A stretch of 64,000 nucleotides of DNA from Priestia aryabhattai B8W22 (GTDB taxonomy: Bacteria > Bacillota > Bacilli > Bacillales > Bacillaceae_H): positions 112,902 to 176,901 of the forward strand of contig NZ_JYOO01000006.1 of NCBI RefSeq assembly GCF_000956595.1, in the 5' to 3' direction. The translations under genes were made by a program, and so were the position numbers. This document shows, piece by piece, positions 1-9,491 of the stretch. The first letter of the stretch is position 1; every line of letters starts with the position of its first letter. The notes beneath the pieces were generated by a model, which ran no database searches, was not told the DNA's origin, and was given only the letters and a program-made list of their open reading frames with translations.

Positions 1-2746
1 CTAGCCATACACGCATAACGGAGAACAGCTGATTTAAATCTAAAGGTTTGCTGATATAATCTGATGCTCCAGCTTCCAAGCATTTTTCACGATCGTTTTT
101 CATCGCTTTAGCGGTTAGTGCAATAATAGGTAAATCAACAAGCTTGAGCTCTCCTCTAATTTTCTGCATCGCTTCATATCCGTCCATTTGCGGCATCATA
201 ATATCCATTAAAATGAGATCAAATGGTTCACTATTCTTCATCATTTCAAGACACTCTATTCCGTTATGAGCTGTCATAATGGTCATACCTTGTTTAGCTA
301 GCGCAGTTTTTAAGGCAAAAATGTTGCGCTGGTCATCATCTACGATGAGCACTCGCTTATCCTGAAACACATTTTCATCATCTTGCAATGAAGGTTCAAC
401 TGGTTGTACAGGATGGTCAATTTCAGTTATTTCTGCTTCAGGTTCAGCTTCTTCTACAGATACCGCTACTTCTTCGTATGCAAAATTCACTTTTTCATAG
501 TCAATAAGACCGTTAGAAAGGCTAGGAAGATAGAGTGTAAACGTACTTCCTTTTCCTACTTCACTGCTCAGTGAAATCCAGCCGCCCAACAATTTTGCAA
601 ACTCACTGCAAATAGATAAGCCAAGTCCCGTTCCTCCGTATTTGCGAACCGTAGCTCCATCTGCCTGCTGAAACGCTTCAAAGATAAGCTGATGCTTCTC
701 TTTTGGTATACCAATCCCTGTATCAGCTACAGCTATTTCTAGCCAGCAATCCGTATCAATTGTACGCATAGCTGTTGTAAGACGATGGTCAGCTACTCGT
801 TGAATGGATACTGTGACAGATCCCGATTCCGTAAATTTAAATGCATTTGATAAAAGATTTTTCACAATTTGCTGGAATCTCTTTTCATCTGTGTGAATGA
901 TGTCCGGTACATCTTGTTCTTTATTAATTTTCAATTGTACGTTTTTCTGTTCAGCAACGTGGCTGAAATTACGTTCAATTTGATCTGGAAGCTCACTCAT
1001 ATTCATCTCGGCAAGCAAAACATCTAGTTTTCCAGACTCTACTTTTGATAAATCCAAGATGTCATTGATTAATGCCAACAAGTCTTTTCCTGAAGAATGA
1101 ATAATACGAGCATATTCTTCTTCATCTTCAGATAGCGTTTTAGCCGCGTTTTCTTCAAGCATTTCAGACAGAATAAGAATGCTGTTAAGCGGTGTTCGAA
1201 GCTCGTGCGACATATTAGCAAGGAATTCGGATTTGTATTGAGAATTCAATTCCAGCTGATGCGCTTTTTCTTCCAAATCTTCCTTTGCAGCCTCTAATTC
1301 AAACGATTTTTCTTCTGCATCTTTTGTTCTTTCTTCTAGCTGTTCATTGATCATGCGAAGCTCTTCAGACTGCATTTGCAGTTCTTCTGATTGTGTTTGA
1401 AGTTCTTCAGACTGAGCCTGGAGCTCTTCTGTCATCGCCTGAGATTCCTTTAATAAACGAGCAATTTCCATCCGTCTGATTACACCATTGATAGTCAGAC
1501 CAAACGTTTCAATCACTTGACTAATAAGTTCTTGCTCTAAAGCTGTAAATTCGTGCAGCGATGCAAGCTCAATAACAGCAATCACTTCATCTTCAAACAA
1601 GACGGGTACAATAAAAATACTCTTAGGTTTTACGTCTCCTAATCCTGAAGCAATGAGCTGATACGTGTCAGGGACATCGTTTATGACAAAGGTTCTTTTT
1701 TCTAAAGCAGCTTGTCCGATAAGCCCTTCGCCTATCAAAAAGCTCGCTCTTCCCGCTTCACTTTTTTGATCTGCAAAAGCAGCTTGTTTGACGAATAGGT
1801 TTCCTTTATCATTTTCCTCTCGAACATAAAATGCCCCGAAAGAAGCTCCTGTCATTTCTGAAATCGTAAAGAGAAACTTCTCCGCGAGCTTGTCTACGGA
1901 TGCTATGCCTTGGTACATTGTTACAGCATGTGCAAGGTTCGTTTGAAGCCAGTTTCGCTCTTCAATATTTTCTAACAGCGCGTTCGTAGCTAGCCCTAAA
2001 TCTTTAATTTCATCATTAGATCTAACTTTAATTCTTCCTTTTAACTCGCCTTTTGAAGCCGTAATTCGTTTGATCGTTTGCGTAACTTCTTTAATCGTAT
2101 TCACAATAGAATTGGACAAAACAACAGCAATAACAAGTGAAATAAGCGTAACAAAAAACAGCAAACCGTAAAGACCGATTTTAATTTTTTGATTTTTCTC
2201 GTCTAACTCTGTTGCTCTTGTTTCAGTGGATTTCTTCTCTACATTTCGAAAAGAAGTAAACTGGCTGCGTATATCGTCCATATACTGGCGCCCAGGATCT
2301 TTCTCAAAAAATTGCTGAAGCTCTTTTGTATTATTTTCTTTTTTTAATGCAATGGTCGGTTCACCAGCAGCTTCAATCCAGTCTTGAATGCTTCCTTTAA
2401 TCTTTTCCAGTTTCTCCTGCTGATTTGGATTATTATTTAGAAGCTGATACAACGCATTATAATCTTTTTCCCAACTTGATGCTGCGCTGTTATAAGGTTC
2501 TAAGTAACTCGCTTCTCCTGTAATAATATAGCCTCTTTGTCCGGTTTCCATATCGAGCAGGTGTTTTTCAATTCGATTGGTCAGATCATGGACTTCAATA
2601 TCATGATCAATGATGAAATTTCGCTCTTTTTGCAAAGATGAAATTTGACTGTTTAAAACAATAAATGCAATAAATAAACAGATAATAACAATTAAATATC
2701 CAATAATAATTTTGGATTTGATGCCAAACCTCATTTTCTTTTCCAT
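1..2746 (-). CDS. hybrid sensor histidine kinase (CHASE3-HAMP-GAF-HisKA-HATPase-REC), C-terminus cut off
   Basis: The open frame begins at ATG 2746, with AGGAAC six bases upstream, and runs off the left edge after about 915 codons. A membrane segment (about residues 8-30), an outside CHASE3-like helical region and a second membrane segment (about 180-200) are followed by HAMP and a GAF domain. Then comes a coiled coil in which the heptad SEELQ(A/T/M)Q repeats four times, a HisKA box (SHELRTPLNS, about 510), an ATPase (GTGLGLSI, about 707) and a receiver domain whose aspartate lies in LILMDIMMPQMDG (about 846). This order is typical of large Bacillus stress or sporulation-type hybrid kinases. 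The signal it senses cannot be read from the sequence. More receiver or Hpt domains may lie beyond the edge. Confidence 0.9.
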   Translation of the reverse strand, partial: MEKKMRFGIKSKIIIGYLIVIICLFIAFIVLNSQISSLQKERNFIIDHDIEVHDLTNRIEKHLLDMETGQRGYIITGEASYLEPYNSAASSWEKDYNALYQLLNNNPNQQEKLEKIKGSIQDWIEAAGEPTIALKKENNTKELQQFFEKDPGRQYMDDIRSQFTSFRNVEKKSTETRATELDEKNQKIKIGLYGLLFFVTLISLVIAVVLSNSIVNTIKEVTQTIKRITASKGELKGRIKVRSNDEIKDLGLATNALLENIEERNWLQTNLAHAVTMYQGIASVDKLAEKFLFTISEMTGASFGAFYVREENDKGNLFVKQAAFADQKSEAGRASFLIGEGLIGQAALEKRTFVINDVPDTYQLIASGLGDVKPKSIFIVPVLFEDEVIAVIELASLHEFTALEQELISQVIETFGLTINGVIRRMEIARLLKESQAMTEELQAQSEELQTQSEELQMQSEELRMINEQLEERTKDAEEKSFELEAAKEDLEEKAHQLELNSQYKSEFLANMSHELRTPLNSILILSEMLEENAAKTLSEDEEEYARIIHSSGKDLLALINDILDLSKVESGKLDVLLAEMNMSELPDQIERNFSHVAEQKNVQLKINKEQDVPDIIHTDEKRFQQIVKNLLSNAFKFTESGSVTVSIQRVADHRLTTAMRTIDTDCWLEIAVADTGIGIPKEKHQLIFEAFQQADGATVRKYGGTGLGLSICSEFAKLLGGWISLSSEVGKGSTFTLYLPSLSNGLIDYEKVNFAYEEVAVSVEEAEPEAEITEIDHPVQPVEPSLQDDENVFQDKRVLIVDDDQRNIFALKTALAKQGMTIMTAHNGIECLEMMKNSEPFDLILMDIMMPQMDGYEAMQKIRGELKLVDLPIIALTAKAMKNDREKCLEAGASDYISKPLDLNQLFSVMRVWL

Positions 2747-3243
2747 AATGTTCCTACTTTCATTCTAGATATTCTTCTAGAAGCATTCGAAAAACATGTT
2801 TATTTTTGCCGCTGGACAATTTCACTTTCAGTACACACTCTCCACTCCATCTTCCTTTGCTTGATAGGGCCTCTCTCTTTTTCCTATCAAGTCAACATTC
2901 CTATTATACACTCTATTTTTGTACAGAAGAATATTTATTGTACAAGAGGGAAAGATTAATTTTCTATTTTGCAAATATCTATTTTCAAGCTCTCTATAAA
3001 AATAGGCCCATGCTGTTAAAAGCATGAGCCTATCTTACAATATTTTTGTACACAATAAGGTAATGAAAAGTAATTTATGCTCTGGGGAATCACATAAATT
3101 ATGACAACATAGGTATAAATAAATACTTACATGCGAAACGTAAAGCATTCATTATTTAAATTGTACTTGGAGAATAGAAAGCCTTGCCACTTTTTTTAAT
3201 TTAAATATATTTTTTAAACTTACATATCTACTTGCTGTACTTT
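2747..3243. other. intergenic region with one terminator
   Basis: AT-rich spacer between the kinase start and the end of the pyruvate-kinase-like gene. Short open frames on both strands lack ribosome sites and look non-coding. The only structure I can support is the hairpin at 3002-3033. Confidence 0.6.
3002..3033 (-). terminator. intrinsic terminator of the pyruvate-kinase-like gene
   Basis: A 13-bp stem (ATAGGCTCATGCT on the minus strand, with one G-U pair) and a 6-base loop are followed by TTTTTAT on the minus strand. It lies about 210 bases past the stop of the 3244-3852 gene. Confidence 0.7.
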
Positions 3244-3852
3244 TTATCTCGAGCTCTTTAACATTGCCAAAATCTTTGAGAGACTCGCTAGGTTCTTATT
3301 TTGAAGAGTTTCAGCAAAATGTGATATTTTATAAAGCGTTTCCATACTTTCAATCGGATATTTTCCAGCGGCAGTTTCACCAGAAAGCATCACTGCATTG
3401 GTACCATCAAGTACTGCCTGAAATACATCTGTCACCTCAGCCCTTGTAGGAATTGCGCTGCGCACCATTGATTGAAGCATTTGTGTCGCTGTGATCACAT
3501 ACTTGTTTTGCATCCGGCATTCATGAATTAATATTTTTTGGAGCAAAGGAATCCATTCATAAGGCAGCTCTACTCCTAAATCTCCTCGTGCAATCATAAT
3601 TCCATCGCCTTCTTTTAACACTACTTCTTTTGACTTTATCACTCCAAGTCTAATTTTAGGACCTTGTAAATCTCCTAAAATTTGAATAGAGGAATTTAAA
3701 GACCTTAACGTATCTATAATTGTTTTATGACTTTCATGCGACCCATGAGATAAATTCAGTCGAGCAATTGTCATTCCTTTTCCCAACAGTCTCTCTAGTA
3801 CATCTTTTTTATTACTAGCAGGTCCAATTGTACAGATTCTATCGATTGCCAC
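3244..3852 (-). CDS. pyruvate-kinase-like protein lacking the B domain and the C-terminal domain
   Basis: The first 80 or so residues match the pyruvate kinase A domain (CTIGPAS, RLNLSHG, GPKIRLG). At about residue 83 the sequence jumps from the start of the B domain (VLKEGD) straight to DGIMIARGDLGVE, normally about 150 residues further on. The lost part carries the B domain and the catalytic lysine of the KIEN motif. PTRAEVTDV and MLSGETAAGKYP follow, and the allosteric C domain is absent, so it has 202 residues instead of 470-590. The frame is intact, with a GTG start behind AAAGGC and its own terminator. It is unlikely to be an active pyruvate kinase. It may be decaying or reused as a binding protein. 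Confidence 0.75.
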   Translation of the reverse strand: MAIDRICTIGPASNKKDVLERLLGKGMTIARLNLSHGSHESHKTIIDTLRSLNSSIQILGDLQGPKIRLGVIKSKEVVLKEGDGIMIARGDLGVELPYEWIPLLQKILIHECRMQNKYVITATQMLQSMVRSAIPTRAEVTDVFQAVLDGTNAVMLSGETAAGKYPIESMETLYKISHFAETLQNKNLASLSKILAMLKSSR

Positions 3853-3933
3853 TGCCTTTCACCATCCTTTTAATGTAGGATGCCCATTTTCATAAAAGAG
3901 ATAAGCTTTATACAAAAATAGGTATACCACCAC

Positions 3934-3972
3934 AAAAAAATGCCTCTTAGTCAATAACTTGCCTAAGAGACA
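3934..3972 (-). terminator. terminator of the betaine operon
   Basis: On the minus strand a CTCTTAG/CTAAGAG stem, extended by outer pairs, is followed by seven T residues. It begins ten bases after the opuAC stop codon and closes the six-gene operon. Confidence 0.8.
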
Positions 3973-3981
3973 GCCCTTTTA

Positions 3982-4863
3982 TTACTTTACCCAGCTTTCC
4001 GTCACTTTCTTATTTTTAGAAATCCAGTTTTTCACGCCTTTTGTTTCGTCTTTTGCACTGTTAATTTCTGATTCCAAAGATGCTAGTTGCTCGGCACTAA
4101 TAGAAAAATCTTTCATCCATTTTGCAGCTTCTGGATAATCTTTTTTAAAGGTCTTTTTGCTAATCGACTGTATTTTTTCAGGTCCAGTTGGATTCATCGT
4201 ATTTTTCGGATCTTTTAAATATCTGAGATTATACTTTTCAAAAGCCCAGTGCGGGCGCCATAACGTAACAACAATGGGTTCTTTATTAGCAATGGCTTTA
4301 TCTAATTCCGATAACATGGCGGCTGTACTGCTTTCTACTAAATTCCAATCTGTTAACCCATAGCTTGGCATGGCATGATCTTTAGTAAGACCGTTGATTC
4401 CAGATCCTGGTTCAATACTAATAATCTTTCCGTTAAACTCCTTTTTCTTATTTTTTAAATCACTTATCGACTGCACGTCTACGTAGTCAGGAACGGCCAG
4501 TCCGCTATCTGCCTGGTCGTACCAAGTGCCAAGAACGTCTACTTGCTTTCCGAATCTTTTCATATAAGAACTGTGGGTGGTAGGCATCCATACATCCAAA
4601 AACAAATCAATATTTCCTTGAGCAACTCCTGAGAAAAGCGGAGCTACATCGCTTTGAACTGCTTTGACTTTATAGCCTTTTTCCTCTAATAATTCCTTCC
4701 ATAGAAACGTAACAGCTACGGCTTCGTCCCATGGTATGTATCCCATTGTAATTTCTTTTTTAGTCGTCGTTCCGCTTGCCGTATTACTATTGCCGCATGC
4801 AGAGACAAGCAGCATGATGGAGATTGTTAGCATAATAAAAGAAATTTTTTTTGAATATTTCAT
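3982..4863 (-). CDS. opuAC: glycine betaine/proline-type ABC transporter substrate-binding lipoprotein
   Basis: A 293-residue extracellular binding protein, anchored through a lipobox cysteine at residue 23 (LLVSACG). It belongs to the OpuAC/ProX family of quaternary-amine binders (ITMGYIPWDEAV near the start). Several tryptophans (WDEA, DVWMP, WYDQ, WRPHW) could form the aromatic cage that holds a trimethylammonium group. It is last in the operon after the ATPase and permease, the same order as B. subtilis opuAA-opuAB-opuAC. The family assignment is firm. The exact ligand (betaine, proline betaine, carnitine) is inferred from the demethylase genes upstream. Confidence 0.9.
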   Translation of the reverse strand: MKYSKKISFIMLTISIMLLVSACGNSNTASGTTTKKEITMGYIPWDEAVAVTFLWKELLEEKGYKVKAVQSDVAPLFSGVAQGNIDLFLDVWMPTTHSSYMKRFGKQVDVLGTWYDQADSGLAVPDYVDVQSISDLKNKKKEFNGKIISIEPGSGINGLTKDHAMPSYGLTDWNLVESSTAAMLSELDKAIANKEPIVVTLWRPHWAFEKYNLRYLKDPKNTMNPTGPEKIQSISKKTFKKDYPEAAKWMKDFSISAEQLASLESEINSAKDETKGVKNWISKNKKVTESWVK

Positions 4864-4884
4864 ATACTCCCACCTTTATCCATT

Positions 4885-5748
4885 TTATTTGCTTGATTGA
4901 ATATCTCGGCTTTTTTGAGTAGAAAGATGCGTTAAACGATCTAAAATAACGGCAATAATAACAACCGCAATCCCACCGATAAACCCTAAGCCTACATCTA
5001 GCATACTGATGCTTCGCAATACCTCCGCACCTAAGCCGCCCGCACCGACCATTGAAGAAATAACAACCATAGAAAGAGATAACATAATAACTTGGTTTAC
5101 ACCCGACATAATCATAGGCAAAGCCAGCGGCAGCTGTACTTTAATTAATTTTTGCCATTCCGTTGCTCCAAAAGCTTCTGCCGCTTCTAAAGTGGTGTGT
5201 GGAACCTGCTGAAGCCCAAGCAGCGTCAGACGAACGGCAGGGGGCATTGCGAAAATAAACGTAGCAATAAGAGCTGTAACATTCCCTAATCCAAATAAAA
5301 GTACGGACGGAATTAAATAAACAAAAGCAGGCATTGTTTGCATAATATCAAGAATCGGCTTTATGACTGCTCCCACTTTGTTAAATCGGTGTGATAATAT
5401 GCCTAAAGGAACGCCGAATAGAAGTGAAATAATAGTAGAAGCTAAAACGAGAGATAAGGTCAGCATCGATGCTTCCCATAGATCCAAGCTAATAATAAGA
5501 AGTAAACCAAAACACGTAAATACAGCTATCTTCCAATCTGTTAACCATAGCGCTAATAGAACAAAAACAATGACAGTTACTAGCGGAGGAGAGGCTGTCA
5601 ATGTCCATTCAAGGCTGGTGATTAAACTGGTCATTATCTGGTTGATTCCAGTAAATACACCTGAAAAACTATCAATCATGTAATCAACAAATGAATTTGC
5701 CCATTTATCTAAAGGAATACGAGGAATCATCGCAGCATTCACCATCAT
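4885..5748 (-). CDS. opuAB: glycine betaine ABC transporter permease
   Basis: A 287-residue membrane protein of the ProW/OpuAB family. The N-terminal amphipathic region (PRIPLDKWANSFVDYMID) and the block EAAEAFGATEWQKLIKVQLPLALP, the coupling loop that contacts the ATPase, are typical of the family. There are about seven hydrophobic segments. It starts two bases after the opuAA stop, so the two are probably translationally coupled, and opuAC follows 21 bases on. It forms the membrane channel of the importer. Confidence 0.93.
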   Translation of the reverse strand: MMVNAAMIPRIPLDKWANSFVDYMIDSFSGVFTGINQIMTSLITSLEWTLTASPPLVTVIVFVLLALWLTDWKIAVFTCFGLLLIISLDLWEASMLTLSLVLASTIISLLFGVPLGILSHRFNKVGAVIKPILDIMQTMPAFVYLIPSVLLFGLGNVTALIATFIFAMPPAVRLTLLGLQQVPHTTLEAAEAFGATEWQKLIKVQLPLALPMIMSGVNQVIMLSLSMVVISSMVGAGGLGAEVLRSISMLDVGLGFIGGIAVVIIAVILDRLTHLSTQKSRDIQSSK

Positions 5749-5750
5749 AT

Positions 5751-7004
5751 TTACCTGACCTCCACTTGATATGATTTACCTTCTTGCTGCTCGGTCACTG
5801 CAGTACGTTCAGTGAGATTTGCAATAAGAGTGCTCGGGGAAATCATACCTTGTAGGCGGTGATGATTATCAACAATGACTACAGGCGAATGACTGTCTGT
5901 AAATAGAGGAATCATTTCTTGTAAAGACATATCAGGATTGACGCAGTGCGGCTGTGTCAATCCTTTTCCTTTTAAATCATGCTTATGAGCTTCAATAAGC
6001 TCCATCACTGTATAGATGCTCATCATACCTAATAAGCGGTCAGAACTATCAAGAACAAAAATCGCAGATAAATGATTGGTTCTCATTCTTCTTAATATGA
6101 CTTGTGGTGATTCATACTCGTAGGCAGCCGTTTCTACCGGAACCACCACGTCTTTAGCAAGGCGAATTTTGCCGTAATTAACGTCTTGAACAAGCAGTTT
6201 TACATAATCGGTTGCCGGTTGACTTAAAATATCTTCAGCGGTTCCAAGCTGTACAATCTCTCCGTCTTTCATTACGGCAGCCCGGTGCCCTAAAGTTAAT
6301 GCTTCATCCAGATCATGCGTTACAAAGATAACTGTTTTCTGTACTTCTCCTTGAATATCAAGAAATAGCTTTTGCATATCTCTTCGAATAAGAGGATCTA
6401 ACGCCGAAAAAGGCTCATCCATCAGCAAAATCTCTTGTTCAGAAGCAAGGGCTCTCGCTAATCCAACTCGCTGCTGCATACCTCCTGATAATTCATAAAT
6501 TCTTTTATAAGCTTGTCCATTTAAGCCCACCATTTCAAGCGCCTGTTTCCCTCGCTTTTCTCTTTCGTTTGCTGATACGCCTTGTATCTCTAGACCGAAC
6601 GTAATGTTGTCAATCACAGTGCGGTTTGGAAGGAGGCCCACATTTTGAAAGACCATCCCAATTTTATTTCTCCGGACTTCCTGAAGCTGTCTTTTTGGCA
6701 TATGAGAAATATCTGTGTTTTCTAGATATACCGTCCCTTCTGTTGGTTCTACAAGCCCGTTCAAGCATCGAAGCAAAGTAGATTTTCCGCTTCCTGATAA
6801 TCCAATTAACACAAAGGTTTCTCCCTTTTTCACTTCGAAATGAGCATTGTAAATAGCAACGGTTGTCTTAGTAGCTTGTTCGACTTCATATTTACTTTGT
6901 CCAGCTTCTCTCAGCTTAAGAGCCTGTTCTTTTTGATAGCCAAACACTTTTGAAACATCGGTAACGCGGATAATGGGTTCTGTTAGTTTAGAGCTTGTAC
7001 TCAA
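5751..7004 (-). CDS. opuAA: glycine betaine ABC transporter ATPase with tandem CBS domains
   Basis: A 417-residue ATPase of the ProV/OpuAA type. Walker A is GLSGSGKST (about 68-76), the signature is LSGGMQQRVGLARAL and Walker B is ILLMDEPFSALDP. The last 130 or so residues form two CBS domains, which in the related OpuA systems sense ionic strength and gate transport during osmotic stress. It follows the Rieske gene by about 80 bases in the same direction, so here an osmolyte importer is embedded in a catabolic operon. Confidence 0.93.
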   Translation of the reverse strand: MSTSSKLTEPIIRVTDVSKVFGYQKEQALKLREAGQSKYEVEQATKTTVAIYNAHFEVKKGETFVLIGLSGSGKSTLLRCLNGLVEPTEGTVYLENTDISHMPKRQLQEVRRNKIGMVFQNVGLLPNRTVIDNITFGLEIQGVSANEREKRGKQALEMVGLNGQAYKRIYELSGGMQQRVGLARALASEQEILLMDEPFSALDPLIRRDMQKLFLDIQGEVQKTVIFVTHDLDEALTLGHRAAVMKDGEIVQLGTAEDILSQPATDYVKLLVQDVNYGKIRLAKDVVVPVETAAYEYESPQVILRRMRTNHLSAIFVLDSSDRLLGMMSIYTVMELIEAHKHDLKGKGLTQPHCVNPDMSLQEMIPLFTDSHSPVVIVDNHHRLQGMISPSTLIANLTERTAVTEQQEGKSYQVEVR

Positions 7005-7085
7005 TTTATTTCCCCCTTATTTTTAAAGTAGATTGTTAGAGATGGTCTGACACACCGAGATGATGTGCCAGACCGCTTCTATTTA

Positions 7086-8234
7086 CTATTCGACCTTCAT
7101 ACCGATTGCTTCTAATACGTAATTGTAAAAATGCGAAACGTGCTGTTCGATAGGTACTAAAATCCCTCCTTCTTTATAAGATTTTGAACTCATATTTTCT
7201 TGACACCACTCACAGGCTTCAAAGTCTTGTAAATTAACGCGGTGAAATAATTCCACGGCATCTTTCGGGTCAAAATCAGGCTTAGCCATTTCTTCCGGGT
7301 CGAATAACCATTCACAAATCACTTTAGACTTTTCCGCACTGATTGGAATAATACGATGAATAATAACGTGATCCGGTGTTAAATTGATAAATACAAGCGG
7401 CAGAACGGTAATGCCAAAATACGTGCGGTCGTCTTCAGGAAGCAATCCTTTTAACATGGGACGGCTTCCTTGCCCGCTGATTGAAAAAGCTTCTAATTCA
7501 TCACCAAACTTAGCTCCACCTCCTACTGAATTTTGAGTACCGACTCCTGAACGAAATTCAGGCAGCGTTGCTGTAAGCTCAGGGTGAATGGAGGAACAGT
7601 GATAACACTCTTGAAAGTTTTCTACAATAAGCTTCCAGTTTGCCTCGACTTCATATTCTTCACGATGAGCGGATTTTAGATTTTGAATTTCATATCTCGC
7701 AAACGTATAGAGCTCGCCAAAACGATCAAGAATTTGTGTATCTAGCTGATATTCAACAGACATAGGATTGTCTGATAAATTAACCCAAACCATGCCGTGC
7801 CACACTTCAATGTGAACAGATGTTAGTCCGTAACTTTCGTTATGCACGAGTTCTTCTCGACAGTGGCTTGTATTAGGAACACCTACTAAATTACCATCTA
7901 AGCTATAGCTCCACGAATGATACGGACAGCGAATGACGCCCGTTTTACCCGATGCTTGGCTGCACAGCTTAGCTCCTCGATGCCGACATACGTTCAAGAA
8001 TCCACGCAGTACATGATCTTTTCCTCTAGTAATGAGAATATTTTCCCCTTCAACTCTCGTCGTAATATATTGTCCTGGTTCTGCTATTTCATATTCAAAT
8101 GCAACTAAACTCCATGATTTAGAAAATATATAATCTTTTTCTAACTTAAAAATGTCCGAAGATGTATACAACTCTCCTTTCAACGTGGGTTCAAGTCTCC
8201 CTTTATCATTTACTAAACCATGTTCCATAACCAT
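7086..8234 (-). CDS. Rieske [2Fe-2S] oxygenase, probable glycine betaine demethylase (GbcA-like)
   Basis: A 382-residue Rieske non-heme iron oxygenase alpha subunit. The [2Fe-2S] site is CRHRG...CPYHSW. The mononuclear iron site is in NFQECYHCSSIHPEL, almost the same wording as GbcA of Pseudomonas (ECYHCNGSHPEL), and a late DFEACEW segment may give the acidic ligand. Such enzymes oxidise a methyl group of a quaternary amine and release formaldehyde. The downstream betaine importer and upstream dimethylglycine and sarcosine enzymes favour glycine betaine as substrate. Carnitine or stachydrine remain possible. No reductase partner is encoded nearby. The start is ATG behind GGAGG with good spacing. 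Confidence 0.82.
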   Translation of the reverse strand: MVMEHGLVNDKGRLEPTLKGELYTSSDIFKLEKDYIFSKSWSLVAFEYEIAEPGQYITTRVEGENILITRGKDHVLRGFLNVCRHRGAKLCSQASGKTGVIRCPYHSWSYSLDGNLVGVPNTSHCREELVHNESYGLTSVHIEVWHGMVWVNLSDNPMSVEYQLDTQILDRFGELYTFARYEIQNLKSAHREEYEVEANWKLIVENFQECYHCSSIHPELTATLPEFRSGVGTQNSVGGGAKFGDELEAFSISGQGSRPMLKGLLPEDDRTYFGITVLPLVFINLTPDHVIIHRIIPISAEKSKVICEWLFDPEEMAKPDFDPKDAVELFHRVNLQDFEACEWCQENMSSKSYKEGGILVPIEQHVSHFYNYVLEAIGMKVE

Positions 8235-8300
8235 CTGCTATTCCTCCTTCGCTTCTTTAGAAACATTTAAATAGAACCATTCGCAAGAGCTGACAACGAT

Positions 8301-9461
8301 TTATACTATTTTATTAGTTGCAAAACGCTGCGGCGTAAACAAATCGATTGGATGATTGGTTTTTCCCTCTGTCACTAAATCTGCTAAAATCTCTCCTACT
8401 ACGCTTGCAAACTTAAACCCATGTCCAGAAAACCCTGCTGCAATCGCTACTTGAGGATATTCTGGATGCAGTGAAATGACAAAATGTTCATCTGGAGTAT
8501 TAGTATACATGCACGTTTTCCCTTGTAAAAATCGGCCGTTAAGCTGTGGAAGACCTTGAGCTAGATAGTGCCGCATCATGTTCACTTCATCTTCATATAT
8601 ATTTCGATCAATCGTTTCCGGCGTACACGCCGTTCCTTTTCGGAAAAATGCCACTTTTGCTCCTTCAGCCTTTAATCCAAAGGAAGGGAAACCATACAAC
8701 TGTACATAATCATCTGCTTCCCAAATATAAATCGGCTGTTTTCCCACTGAAAAAACGTCTATTCCTTGTGTTGGTTCAAAAAACATTTGCACATGACGCT
8801 CTACTTGTAAGCTAACACCTAAATCCCTTAATAAATCTGGTGCCCAAGCGCCTGCAGAAATAATGATTTTTCCAGCTTCATATGTTCCATTAGCTGTTAC
8901 AACGCGCACGCCTTCACCAGAAGGATGGGCTTCCCATAACTCTACTTCTTCAAAAAAATGAAGCTCAGCTCCGTATTTTTCTGCTTGAAGAAGGTGAGTA
9001 TATACGCTTGCTTCCGGCCTAACGAATCCAGCTCTTTCTTCATATAAAGCAATAGTGTTAGGTGAAGGTGTAAACGCCGGAAACCGTTTGTAAATATCCT
9101 TCGCTTCTAGAATCTCATAAGCAAGGTTCCACTTTTTAGAACTTTCAATACTTCCAGAGACCGTCAAGCTATCAGGAGGGCCCATCATAAGTCCACCGGT
9201 AACGGTAAGGATTTCTTGACCGCTTTCTCTTTCAATTTCATTCCACAATTCGTAGGCGCGAAGCAATAATGGAACGTAAGCAGGGTCTTCAAAATAAGAC
9301 TGCCGAATGATTCTAGAACCACCGTGACTTGATCCTAGGTCATGGGCGGGACCGAACTGTTCTAACCCCAATACCCGCTGGCCTTTTTTGGCGAGTTGAT
9401 AAGCAGCTGTACTCCCCATAGCTCCTAACCCAATAATAATGACATCATAATGTGTTGACAT
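8301..9461 (-). CDS. monomeric sarcosine oxidase-like flavoenzyme
   Basis: A 386-residue FAD amine oxidase of the MSOX/MTOX family. It has a nucleotide-binding loop (IIGLGAMGS), RIIRQSY, the cysteine of CMYTNT that in MSOX binds FAD covalently, and GFSGHGFKF with the substrate-binding lysine. It would turn sarcosine plus oxygen into glycine, formaldehyde and hydrogen peroxide. The lysine needed for oxygen activation appears present (KVAFF), but the position of MSOX His269 seems to be Phe, so substrate preference may differ. GGAGG seven bases before the second ATG places the start at 9461. It lies between the Rieske and dehydrogenase genes. Confidence 0.85.
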   Translation of the reverse strand: MSTHYDVIIIGLGAMGSTAAYQLAKKGQRVLGLEQFGPAHDLGSSHGGSRIIRQSYFEDPAYVPLLLRAYELWNEIERESGQEILTVTGGLMMGPPDSLTVSGSIESSKKWNLAYEILEAKDIYKRFPAFTPSPNTIALYEERAGFVRPEASVYTHLLQAEKYGAELHFFEEVELWEAHPSGEGVRVVTANGTYEAGKIIISAGAWAPDLLRDLGVSLQVERHVQMFFEPTQGIDVFSVGKQPIYIWEADDYVQLYGFPSFGLKAEGAKVAFFRKGTACTPETIDRNIYEDEVNMMRHYLAQGLPQLNGRFLQGKTCMYTNTPDEHFVISLHPEYPQVAIAAGFSGHGFKFASVVGEILADLVTEGKTNHPIDLFTPQRFATNKIV

Positions 9462-9491
9462 ATGCATTCCTCCTACATTTCAAATTATTAA

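Noticed and set aside
2806..3027. 73-codon plus-strand and 65-codon minus-strand open frames
   Set aside because: No ribosome site, no family resemblance, and they run through the terminator at 3002-3033.
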